A DNA stretch of 64,000 nt from Oehlia diaphana. Its lineage: Eukaryota; Glomeromycota; Glomeromycetes; Glomerales; Glomeraceae. Positions 23,616-34,915 of this stretch are shown piece by piece (the stretch's first letter is position 1; each line of letters opens with the position of its first letter). The notes beneath the pieces are model-generated. The model was not told the DNA's origin, searched no databases, and worked only from the letters and a program-made list of their open reading frames with translations. The translations under genes and the position numbers were made by a program. The DNA is taken from assembly GCA_003833135.1 (NCBI GenBank), contig QZLH01000150.1, forward strand, positions 68,356 through 132,355, written 5' to 3'.

Positions 23616-25800
23616 GTTTTTCAATAAACTTTGTATATATTTTGAATTATATTTATATTAATTGTTCAGAGCGAAGTATATATCATCATCGTAGGTTTGT
23701 TGATCAAATATTTATTTATTTGTTAATTATTCACCTTTTCTTCCTTTGAAAATATAGATTTATATTATTTTTGTATTTCAAAATTTTAAATTTTATCTGT
23801 ACTTTTTCTATTACATCTGTACATTTCTGTAAAATACTCTGCGAATCTGTTATATAATCGAAAAACTCAAGTTGGCTGAATAATACCTGATAATATATAA
23901 TATCACTTTAATTTTTTGTGTAATAATATTAACCTCGAGATAAATATGTACTTTATTTAATTTCTGATATAAATAAAATTAAAACATTTTCAAATTATAT
24001 TCCTGGTATAAGATACATAAAATTATTAGTTAATTTCACGATATCCTATGTTACATTTTTTTTATTGCTCAGAAATTCTTTTGTAAATTTGTCTGACACT
24101 TGCAGAAAACAAATGAATAATTATCATTTTTTATATACAGATAAGTTAAATTGACGGAATTAAGATAAGATACAGTTTATTCGATTAAAATTAAGGATTA
24201 TGTTAGAATATTTTTATTTTTTTTAAATTGAAGCTTAATTCTGGAAGAACCACTTCGTGTGTGATTTGATAAAGTTTGCTATATCCCATCAAATTCAAAT
24301 ACGTCCATCCCATCCAAATCCTATGAAATATTTGTAAATAAATATAAAGTTTCAAGTTTTTAATATCATGATATTATATATAGTGAATTTTTGTTCCTAA
24401 TTAAATTTTAAAAATTTCATTGATTTTTTCAAAAAAAAAAAAAAATTCTTATTCCGGGCGTGATGCATTAATTCGGTCAAATTTTTAATACCGGCCAGGA
24501 CCCTCTAACGATGTCCGGCTATATTCGATATTTGTAGGACTTTAAAAGTTATTAGAATCAATTTGTGATCAACACTCAAGCACAATATGTTAACATAATC
24601 AAAAATGGATCATTTATAAATTCTCTTCTGAATCATTATTGTCTGAATAGAATAGAAGACATTCACACCAACATTCGCGTTCAACATGGAAACTTGGACT
24701 AGCTAATAATGAGTTGATGTGACTCCGTGACGTGTAAACGTGTGATGTAAATTTTGATTATCGCTTATGCGATTCAGCTTTAGCAGCAATAGATGATGTC
24801 GATGATGTATGAAGCCTATCGGTATTATCGACATTAATACACTGACTATAAAACGTGTATTAGAAATGATGAGTAAAATCTTATATATTACGCCAATCAT
24901 GATAGTGAAGAAATTATTTCATAGGCAATTGCACAGATATTATTAAATTTCTTACATTGGAGATGTGTTAGGAATGATCATGATAATAAAAATGATAACG
25001 GTGAAATTTATATTTTCTCAAAAAAAGAATATAGTAAATGGGTTAAATCTTTAAAGAAAGGGGGGAATATTATACTTAGATCAATGTTTAGATGCATCAC
25101 AAACAAAATTAATGCCCTATAAAAAATTTTATCCGTTATTTCTGTAAAAACTCCATAAAAATGAGCCTTTCACGGATCTATTCACGGAAAATGTAAATAA
25201 TTCGATAAATTTCAAGATATAAGGTTATTAATTCCGAAATATGAGGGAATACAAAAAACGGATCAACTTTTTTACGGGGATGAAATGGAAACATATACGT
25301 ATTTAAATATCAAAGGAAAGGTACCGAAGTGATATAATTGAAAAAGTTACAGTTAAAGATGATTCTAAATATCTAAAATAAAAATAAATTAATTATTAAT
25401 AAAAATTGGAGATATAGATGTAAGTTTAATTTTATATGAAGAAGAGAAGGTCGGAAAAAATTTTTTAATGACATGAAAATCAAACGTTATATACGAAATT
25501 TAAAAAGAAATCAAAGAGTGAAAGATTTAAAAATATTGGAATATTGGTCTACATTTAATTCCATTAAACGATATAACTCGCCAAATCTGATTTTATGTAA
25601 AGGTTGCGATAAAAATATTAATTGAAAAAAGATAAGGATGAATTATACATAATGGTAAAGATAGTAGAAAAATTGAATACAGAAAGGTAACTTTAATGAT
25701 ACTAAGTATATAAAATTTTATAGTTGGAATTAAATATATCAAGACAACTATGAATACACGACTAATAAAGTCGTACAGTACATAATATGATAGTGAATAT
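23616..25800. other. Gene-free stretch with repeats
   Basis: 3' flank of the kinase gene, AT-rich. A repeat copy lies at 25137-25255. A broken coding-like patch near 25020-25060 (KEYSKWVKSLKKGGNI) is unidentified. Confidence 0.4.
25137..25255 (+). repeat. Dispersed repeat, copy 2
   Basis: Starts ATTTTATCCGTTATTTCTGT and aligns over about 120 bp with the minus strand of 20810-20930. The two copies flank the kinase-Sel1 gene in opposite orientation. Confidence 0.6.
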
Positions 25801-26540
25801 TAAAGAAACAGCAACAAATTGAAGAAATGCCAATAGCAGACGAAGAGGAATACACTGTAAAAGCTAAGAAAATTCGTAAACTAGTTATTAATAAAACTTC
25901 AAGTAAGGCTTCTATAAAGCCTCTTTTAGTATGACTAAACAAAGTCACTTTCTTTGACAAACGAGACTATGTCGAATGGAGCTTCGTGTTAAACAAGAAA
26001 AATGGCAGAAAACACAATTTGAACATATTTTGTTTTAATCCTAATGTCTATGTTTTGTCAGATCAAACGAAAATGACTCGGGATAAACGTTCTACAAAGA
26101 ACTTAATTACGTCCTAAGCTTATATAAAATATTAGATGAAGTATTGATGAATTCTGCTAACAATAAAATTCGTAATCCTTCTATGGAATTGATCGGTAGC
26201 TCTTAATCATTACCCAGATAATAAATAATGTAGAAATACAATATAAAACAATAAAGCAAATTCTTGAATGAAACGATATACTTATCATGTTATGTATATA
26301 ATACTGTAAGATCAAGATCATAATGGAAGTTATGGAAAATTATTTCTTTCAATCATTATTTGAAGTTTTGCTTGTTAAATTTCACAATTCCTATTGTAAA
26401 TGTACAAGAAGCAAACGTTGTTCTAGAATTAGTGATTTTGCTGAAAAATAACGATAATGGAAGGTTAGATAATACGAAGTTCTTATTACGAGTACTCTTG
26501 AAGAAGATAAAGAATAAAGAATAATTTACATTGCGGCGGC
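25800..26540 (+). pseudogene. DNA topoisomerase II relic
   Basis: Three conceptual pieces match eukaryotic topoisomerase II in the right order: KWQKTQFEHILF near 26005-26035 (cf. KKTQLEHIL at the start of the ATPase domain); YVLSLYKILDEVLMNSANNK then IRNPSME at 26108-26190 (cf. the GHKL helix with catalytic Glu and Mg-binding Asn, FDEILVNAADN); and RYYEVLITSTLEEDKE near 26465-26515 (cf. the KYYKGLGTS toprim-region motif). The segment between the last two is far too short, and stops and frame changes are frequent. An upstream charged frame (EEMPIADEEEYTVKAKKIRK, 25822-25880) may be its N-terminus. Clearly non-functional. Confidence 0.65.
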
Positions 26541-27007
26541 CTCGGGAATTAAACCTTTAACACTTGAAAATTTGGTAAGATAATGAGAAAATTGGTTAGA
26601 CGCAAGATTTGGGGTACAAAAAAATTCTTTAGAGCTCATTTTTGACTTTTCACTAATAAATTTTGGATTTAAATAGAAATTTGGTGTCAAATATTTATTT
26701 AGTTTGACATGACAGACAAATTTTGGGGTATTTCATAAATCCGCCATGATGAAAGATCTAAAAATCCATAGAATTAATATAATTAATATTTTACATAGTT
26801 AAATAGGAATTCTCAAACATTATTTGTACGTCCGTCGGTAGTGATTATTTGTAAAACATTCTTACTAGAAGGCCAACCACCGACTAAAAAAATAAAATTT
26901 TGATACCCACGAACATTAAAATAAAAAAGTATAATAAAAGATAATATGAAATCACTAATAAACAAAAAAAAAACTAGTATAATCTAATATAGGTGAAAGC
27001 GTGCTAA
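26541..27007. other. Gene-free stretch
   Basis: Nothing coding recognised; contains repeated AATTTTGGGGTA and AAATTTGGTGTC words. Confidence 0.4.
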
Positions 27008-28454
27008 TTATTGACATTCATAATAACTCGAAATCTCGAAATCTGTAATTTTAAATTTCTTTATAACACCTAATTTGGTATATTTTTCAATTATTTTTTT
27101 CTTGATTGTATCTAAACTATAATCATCTTCACATTTAACAATTTCCAAAGAGAGTGACTTTTGTGGCATACGACTCATCCATTCTATAAAAAAAAGACTC
27201 TAATTCTACTGGAAGTAATTCTGCTGATAGTATACAATCTTGATGATATAATACTAATTCAGAAAAATTCTCATGTGAATATTTCACAACCATATCCAGT
27301 GCTTCTTTTTCACTTAAATATTCAACTTTCACACCAAATTTTAATTTTTTCTATATATCTGCAACTATTTAAAATAATTTTTAACGTTTCCAATTCATCA
27401 TTTTTAACTCCAGTAGAAAGTTTTCTCAAATTTGGACAAAATTTAGCGAATGCTAAATTTAATGAATTATCACTATTACCTCTAATATCACCCATACTTA
27501 ATTCTTTTAAATTCTTTCCGTTATTTTCCATAAATTTTACTAAATATTCATATCTTGGACATTCATGTCGAATTTTTAGAATTTGTAATTGCGGGAAAAT
27601 AATGTATTGTAACTTTTCAAAATCCAAAAAACATTTACTATATTTAAATGATAATTGAAGTTCTTGTAAATTTGTAAAATTAGCAATAAATGATAATGAA
27701 ATATTACGCATTCCTCCATAAATATCTAATTTCATTAAATTTTTAGGAAGTTTTGTCATCAATGATGGATTTAATTTATTAAGAACTTTATCTCTTAGAT
27801 CATAATTTAAAGTCATATAAAAGGATTTCAATTTTTTTTGAAAAGAAATTAATTCTGTAATTCCATTTGAAATATTATTTTCAATCTTTATATCTATTAA
27901 TAATATATTATGACATATTTGTGATAATTGATAAAAAAAATTGGAGGAAATATTAGAATTACAATGTAATTCTGTTAGATTTTTTAAACAATCTTTTGAT
28001 CCAGGATAAAGAATTAAATTTATATTTGATTCTTGTAAAAATTCTAACCTTTTTAAAGAAGAGATTTGTTTCATGAACATCTTAAATATTTCTTGAGCAA
28101 CTAAATGTGTTTTATTGTATATGAAATATTTTTTTGATTTTTAATAAGTTTATAAATTTTATAATAAACTTCATTAACTGATAGAATTTTAAAATAGGTT
28201 GCATAATTAAAAGTGGGAAATTTTGAGGTTGGGGTTGAAATAATAATTCCATTATCATCCAAAAATTTTTTTGATTCTTTTGGAAGACATGCAATTAAAG
28301 TACTAAAATTCGATGTACTAACATTTCTCCATAAAATTCTCACTGAAATTTGACACCAAAGGCGATTAACTAATAAGCATGAATACAAAGTAATTTTGTC
28401 ATCATTTAAACATTCAAAAATCTCGTTTAAGCAATCAGCAGGAAGGTGCGACAT
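27008..28454 (-). pseudogene. F-box/LRR protein gene broken by three frame changes
   Basis: Starts at 28454 with an F-box: LPADCLNEIFECLNDD, LYSCLLVNRLWCQISVRILW. The frame stops after SYTIKHI, but removing one CA of a CACA at about 28117-28122 would restore SYTIKHLVAQEIF into the next frame (28080-27322). That frame carries leucine-rich repeat-like segments (FLQESNINLILYPGSKDCL, NLQELQLSF, CPNLRKLSTGV, SCRYIEKIKIW). A second break near 27330 leads to EYLSEKEALDMVVKYS, and a third in a T-run at about 27186-27193 leads to MSRMPQKSLSLEIVKCEDDY and a stop at 27008. F-box proteins are SCF ubiquitin-ligase adaptors. Either recent pseudogene or assembly errors at short repeats. Confidence 0.75.
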
Positions 28455-28588
28455 TTTTTTAAGAATAAAAATGAAATGAGGTAGTGAGGTGCTACCCTAT
28501 TTATTTCATTTTGCTTGTGTTACAAACATACTAAAAGTGACCCTGAAAACAATGTTACATATAAAGTGTTATGATCGTGCAATCAGTA

Positions 28589-29012
28589 GGACCCAGAAAT
28601 ATACATACAGGGTAGGGTACACAGATGCGTCGTCATCATAGTGGAATTAGACGGAGTAAAGTTTTGATTTGCGTACAATTTAAGAATTTTTCATCCATAA
28701 TTAGGCATCAAAATTGTTATGTAAAAAATTTGCGTATTTTTGGGCTAATCTTATATATACATTTACTGTATATTATTGAAAAAATGGTAAATTCTATTTT
28801 TTCACATTAGTATTTGGTTTTAAAAATAATATAGAAATCATGATAAAATAATTTATAACTTAATGTCTGAAATTTTATTAGCGTATTTTTGCAGGATTTT
28901 TAATATCAGGTGTCAATTATATGTACTACTCATATAAAAAGTCTCTGCGTACAGCTAGCTCATAGTAAAAATTTTTTCGCCACCTGACCCTTATATATAT
29001 ATTTCTGGGTCC
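28589..29012. mobile_element. Inverted-repeat element with TA target site, upstream of F-box gene
   Basis: Left end GGACCCAGAAATATACATAC (28589 onward), right end the complement of GGACCCAGAAATATATATAT (to 29012); both are flanked by TA (28587-28588, 29013-29014). Similarity continues inward for about 35 bp (GGGTAGGGT against GGGTCAGGT). No transposase. It lies about 130 bp upstream of the F-box start. Confidence 0.75.
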
Positions 29013-29014
29013 TA

Positions 29015-31191
29015 ATCAATAGATCTTTTCTTTTTTATGGATATCGTCGGGTTTACCATTATTGTAATTCCAGTTCTGGAAAGTAAATTGTGCAAAACTA
29101 TATTTGTGCTTACTAATATTTTCATTCAATTAGTGAAATATTATGGTTTTAGAAAGAGTTTATATTGTTGAAATTTTGAAACAGAATAATTAGATGTGCC
29201 ATTTGCATTCCGGTCAAATGCTTGTGTAATGTGTAGAAATTATTATTTCATAATTAAACTACAAATATATACCTGCTGATTTGTGCGTTTTTAGCTAAAG
29301 AACTCTAATTAAAAGGATTTCAATACTGCTAATGGATGATCATAATTAGATAAAACCTACATTGGAAATAAAAATAGGAAGAGCGTACCAGTGTTAAACT
29401 CGAAAACATAAACATATTAAATAAATTTACATAATATAAATTAATATTTTAGTAGTGCTTCGAAAGGGTCGGGTCAGACCCAGGTGATCGACCTCATGAA
29501 TATAATTTATTCAAATTAAAAATCATTTAATCCGCATATAGTCTCTTTTAGAAAGTCTAAATTTCTGTAATGTCAAAATCTAAATTTTTCTTTTACTCGG
29601 GTAGATCAAATCGTTTGATTGACTTTTCTCTACTATATTGTTATTCAAATTTTTATCATCTGATCACACATCAAGAAATTAAAATTTTGTATCAGTTTAC
29701 ATATTATAACAAATAAATACTATTTGGATAAAAATCAATGCATTCATTCCTATTAATAATTTTTTTAATAAGTCAGTTAATCACGTGACATAATTTTAGA
29801 GAAATTTTATTGGTTAAACACAAAGAAATTAATATTTGAGAATAACAATCGCGGATAAATTGTTACACATCGCCACCAAGCCATACTATTCTAATTTCTA
29901 AAGAGAGTGTTTAGTTTTCTAAAAAATTCGGAAAAGTATATGATTATGAAAAATATCAATAGAAAAAATCAAACAAAATCCATTAAAAAAATTGAGAATT
30001 ATATTGACGATAAATTAAAATTTGTTTTGGTCGTATTTATTCAATACGCAGCCAATCAAACTAACATTAATTGTCAAATAAGTAAAAAAATTCTTACTAA
30101 ATATATATACTGTATATATATATATACTATTTTTAACTTTATTAATAACATGATGATCGCAAAAACGGCGCATCATGTTTTAGACGACGTGCATCTGCTA
30201 ATAAAGTATCTATCTATTAAAAACAAAACGAAATATACAAACAAGAATACTACAAAACCAAACATCAAAAGAAAAAAAAAATTTAACACTAGCTATTTAT
30301 ACGCCTGATTTAACAATTTTTTAACCAAGCGTTAATAGATACTGTACTTTATTAATAACTATCATTTTCCCTTACACATTCACACTTCTCAAAAAAAAAG
30401 AAAAAAACAAAACAAAACAAACCAAAACAACAAAAACTACTCTATTTCTAAACCAAACTAAAACGCCTTACTAACACTCCATCTACTCCAAACCCTTTCT
30501 TTCAAAACTTACAAACAGTCAATTATAATCTATTATAATTTATAACACAATAAAAAAAAACTATTTAGTAAAGCAATATAATAAAATAAAAATCAATGAA
30601 ATCATTTCATTGGTGATTAGTAATTACTTAATACAAAATGATCTACCAATTACCGCAACTTGTTAATTATTTCTAACGAAAAAAAAATTTATTTGTTTAA
30701 TTTTTCATATGATTTTTTTTTTTCATATGATTTCCAAAATTTTATCTCGTAATTTTTAGCAAAAGAAGTATCCTATGGAAGTGTAATATGACCTTTGAGT
30801 GGGTGGCGCAATAAAATGAAAGGACAGGTTAACATCACATTAACGTTAACGTTAATATAAGATTAGTTTTGAGTTTTAAGATGCTAATCGCCTATATTTA
30901 GATAATTATATAATACACTTATACTAACTTTGATTTAAGCTTTTCTTTTCTATTTTTAATATAATCGTCGGCAAATAAATCTTTTAGTGATGTAATTACA
31001 CTTTTGAAGATCATTTTATCATTTATAAAACGAGAATATGATTGGTTGATTTGGTTCTTTTAAAGTATCATATGAAATGATCGACAGGTTACTTAATGCA
31101 CAATTACGTTCAGTAGCTCAAACTTTTTATTGGCGAAGTTAAATAATTTAAAATTTTTTTTTTAATACAATTTAAAGTCAATAAGTCAATT
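29015..31191. other. Gene-free stretch
   Basis: AT-rich. A 133-codon Lys/Asn/Ile-rich frame at 29907-30308 has no recognisable domain. A C/A-rich low-complexity tract lies at 30380-30510. The last 150 bp include a T-run just before the kinase start. Confidence 0.4.
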
Positions 31192-34100
31192 ATGTCTAAC
31201 AATACTGGAACTAATATACCTATAAAATTTACTGAAAATTCTAATAATGAATCAGTTAATTGGATTGAAGAAGCTGTTTCGAAAAATTACTTTAAATATT
31301 ACGAGTTCGATAATTTCAGTAATGTACAAGAAATTGGTTCTGGAGGTTTTGGGAAAGTTTATCGTGCGAACTGGAAAAGTTCTCATAATTATTTGGCATT
31401 GAAATCTTTTCCTGATTTCAACAACATCACAATTAAAGAGATCGTTAAAGAGGTAATAATATAATATTTTTTACGTTATAATTTATATGTTTCATATGTT
31501 TCTAATTTAAAATTCTATTTAGCTTAAAATTCAACGTGAAGTGGATTTTCATGAGAATATTATTCGTTTCTTTGGCGTTACGATAGGTACAACATGCTTT
31601 CTTATTATATATAATTTGCTGTATAATCTAAATTAAATATTTTTTTTTTTTTTTTTTTTTTTTTTGTAAAGAAAATCAAAATGATAATTTGAAAATATAT
31701 TGGTTAGTAATGGAATATGCAGATGGTGGTACTCTTCGAGAATATTTGAAGAAATGTTTTGATAATCTTACCTGGGATAATAAATTTGATATGGCATTTC
31801 AGTTGGCCAGTGCTATATTATGCTTACATGATGAAGAAATTATTCACCTTGATCTGGTAATTTTGTTTTCATTTTATAATTTCATATTTTATATTTTGTC
31901 ATATCTGTTGAATCATAATTAATAAATTTATGGTTATTTTATTAATATAAATTAGCATTCCAAAAACGTATTAGTTCATCAAAATATGATTAAATTGGCT
32001 GATTTTGGTCTATCAAAAAGAATTGAAGAATCATCCAACCTTCAAACTTCAACGAAATTATTTGGAATAATACCTTATATTGACCCAAAAAGTTTTAGTA
32101 ATGAAGGTTATAAATTAAATAATAAAAGTGATATTTATAGTATTGGAGTACTTTTATGGGAGATATCTAGTGGTAAACCTCCTTTTACTTCTGAAGGTAA
32201 ATCATATGATATTTTTTTAGCAATTGCTATATCACAAGGTCTTAGAGAGAAGCCTATTCCTGATACACCTATAGATTATTTAAATATTTATACTGGTAAA
32301 TATAATTAGCACATAATCTTATGATTTATTTTGTTATTATTTAATCTAATTAATATGTATATTTTTTAGATTGTTGGAATAATGAACCAGATAATCGTCC
32401 AACTATTAATCACGTTGTCTCTAAATTAAATGCAATTATTCTAAAAAACAGTAAGAATACTATGATTATAAACGATTCTTCATCAAAGGATTCTTTATTA
32501 AATGAAACTCAATTATCAAATAACCAGCAACTTAATTTGGATGCCTTTGATAGTTTATCACATGGTGAATTATCCAAATTTAATCAAGAACTTAACAAAA
32601 TTTCATCAAAGAATTCTTTATTAAATGATTTTCATACAAACATCCAATTATCAAATGAACATCAACTTAAATTGGATACCTTTGAAAGTTTATCACATGG
32701 TGAATCATCCAAATTTATTCAAGATCTTAACAAAATTTCATCAAAGTATTCAAACATTCAATTATCAAATGAACAGCAACTTAATTTGGATGCCTTTGCA
32801 AGTTTATCACATGGTGAATTATCTAAATTTATTCAAGATTTTAACAAAAGGAATACTGAAGATATGGAATCTTCCATGTTATCAACCAATAATTTTATGA
32901 AACTAACTGATGAAATGGTTAAACTTTCTAATAAGATATGGATAAAAGTAGATAGTCAAAGCATTTATAATTATCTTAATAATCATAATATTACTTCACA
33001 AGAAACATATTTTTGGCTATTAAAAAATCAACATTACTCAAATTCTATTACTTTACTTGGAGATTTTAATTTTTTAGGAATTGAGGTTGAAGTTGATGAA
33101 AATAAGGCATTTGAATTATATCAAAAGGCAGCCGATTTAGGAAATATTATAGCTCAATATAATCTTGGATGTTGTTATGAAAAAGGAATTGGAACTGATA
33201 TTGATAAGGAGAAAGCATTTAAATTGTATCAAAAGGCAGCAGATTTAGGAAATATTATAGCTCAATATAATCTTGGATGTTGTTATGAAAAAGGAATTGG
33301 AACTGATATTGATAAAGTGAAAGCATTTAAATTGTATCAAAAGCTGGCAGATTTAGGAAATGCAGATGGAATAAATAATTTAGGATATTGTTACAAAAAC
33401 GGAATTGGAACTGATATTAATAATAAAAAGGCATTTGAATTATATCAAAAGGCAGCAGATTTAGAAAATATTATAGCTCAATATAATCTTGGATGTTGCT
33501 ATGAAAACGGAATTGGAACTGAAATTAATAATAAAAAGGCAATTGAATTATATCAAAAGGCAGCAGATTTAGGAAATTCATATGGAATAAATAATTTACT
33601 AGATTGTTATAAGAAGGGAATTGGAACTGATATAGATAATAATAAGGCATTTGAATTATATCAAAAAGCAGCAGATTTAAGAAATTCACATGAAATAAAT
33701 AATTTAGTAGATTATTACAGGAAGGGAATTGGAACTTATATAGATAATAATAAGGCATTTGAATTATTTCAAAAAGTAGCAGATTTAGGAAATTCATATG
33801 GAATATATAATTTAGGATATTGTTATCAATATGGAATTGGAACTGATATAGATAATAATAAAGCATTTGAATTGTATCAAAAGTCAGCAGATTTAGGAAA
33901 TGCAAATGGAATGAATAGTTTAGGATATTGTTATAGAAATAGAATTGGAACTGATATTAATAATAAAAAGGCATTCGAATTATATCAAAAGGCAGCAGAT
34001 TTAGGAAATTTATGTGGAATAAATAATTTAGGAGATTTTTACAGGAATGGAATTGAAACAGATATAGATATGGAAAAAGCATTTAATTTATATCAAAAGG

Positions 34101-34915
34101 CAGCAGATTTAGGGGATTCACATGGAATAGATAATCTAGGGTATTGTTATCAATATGGAATTGGAACTGACATTGATAAAAAGAAAGCATTTAAATTATA
34201 TCAAAAGGCAGCAGATTTAGGAAATGCAAGTGGAATGAATAATTTAGGATTTTGTTATGGAAAAGGAATTGGAACTGAAGTTGATAAGAAAAAAGCTTTT
34301 GAATTATATCAAAAGGCAGCAGATTTAGGAGATCCAGCTGGAAATAATAATTTAGGAGAATATTATAGGAAGGGAATTGGAACTGATATAGATAATAATA
34401 AAGCATTTGAATCATTTCAAAAGGCAGCAAATTTAGGGAATCCATGTGGAATAGATAATTTAGGATATTGTTATCAATGTGGAATTGGAACTGATATTGA
34501 TATGGAGAAAGCATTTAAATTGTATCAAAAGGCAGCAGATTTAGAAGATACAAGTGGAATAAATAATTTAGGATTTTGTTATAAAAATGGAATTGGAACT
34601 GATATTAATAATAAAGAGGCATTTAAATTATTTCAAAAGGCAGCAGATTTAGGAGAATCATGCGGAATAGATAATTTAGGAGATTGTTACAGGAAGGGAA
34701 TTGGAACTGATATAGATAATAATAAAGCATTTGAATTATTTCAAAAGGCAGCAAATTTAGGAAATCCATATGGAATAAATAATTTAGGCGATTGTTATCA
34801 ATACGGAATTGGAACTGATATTGATAAGAAGAAAGCATTTGAATTATATCAAAAGGCAGCAAATTTAGGGAGTAGCATGGCTCGATATAACCTTACTTTG
34901 ATGACATTGTTATAA
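31192..34915 (+). CDS. Protein kinase-Sel1 repeat fusion with repeated linker, 1131 aa
   Basis: Five exons: 31192-31452, 31523-31586, 31672-31856, 31956-32295, 32370-34915; 3396 nt, all GT-AG, same intron positions as the gene at 21417. Kinase domain about 42-310: glycine loop GSGGFGKV (49-56), beta-3 lysine K71, catalytic loop IIHLDL (HLD in place of HRD, Asp169 kept), DFG at 186-188, then FGIIPYIDPKSF and the C-lobe motif DIYSIGVLLWEISSGKPPF. A linker at about 331-459 has three copies of a unit around QLSNEQQLNLDAFxSLSHGE and LSKFIQDLNK. Seventeen Sel1 units of 36 aa follow to the C-terminus. Probably a signalling kinase with a protein-binding solenoid; substrate unknown. Confidence 0.88.
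32500..32850 (+). repeat. Three-copy linker repeat inside the kinase-Sel1 gene
   Basis: Each unit encodes about 30-40 residues with QLSNxxQLxLDxFxSLSHGExSKFxQ followed by a FNK/LNKISSK stretch; copies begin near 32507, 32643 and 32757. I recognise no named domain. A single diverged trace (SLHGDLSQVIQNFN) exists in the pseudogene at 40022, near 41325. Confidence 0.75.
33060..34880 (+). repeat. Seventeen tandem 108-bp Sel1 units
   Basis: In-frame coding tandem repeats. The blocks starting at about 33145 and 33253 are nearly identical over more than 60 bp (LGNIIAQYNLGCCYEKGIGT in both), showing recent unit duplication. They create long spurious antisense frames. Confidence 0.9.

Noticed and set aside
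29907..30308. 133-codon Lys/Asn/Ile-rich frame
   Set aside because: Low complexity, includes an alternating TA tract, no domain or homologue that I recognise; possible but unsupported.
33525..34862. Antisense frames (FLNLLPFDIIQ type) in the kinase-Sel1 gene
   Set aside because: Mirror of the 108-bp coding repeats on the opposite strand; composition is repeat-driven.
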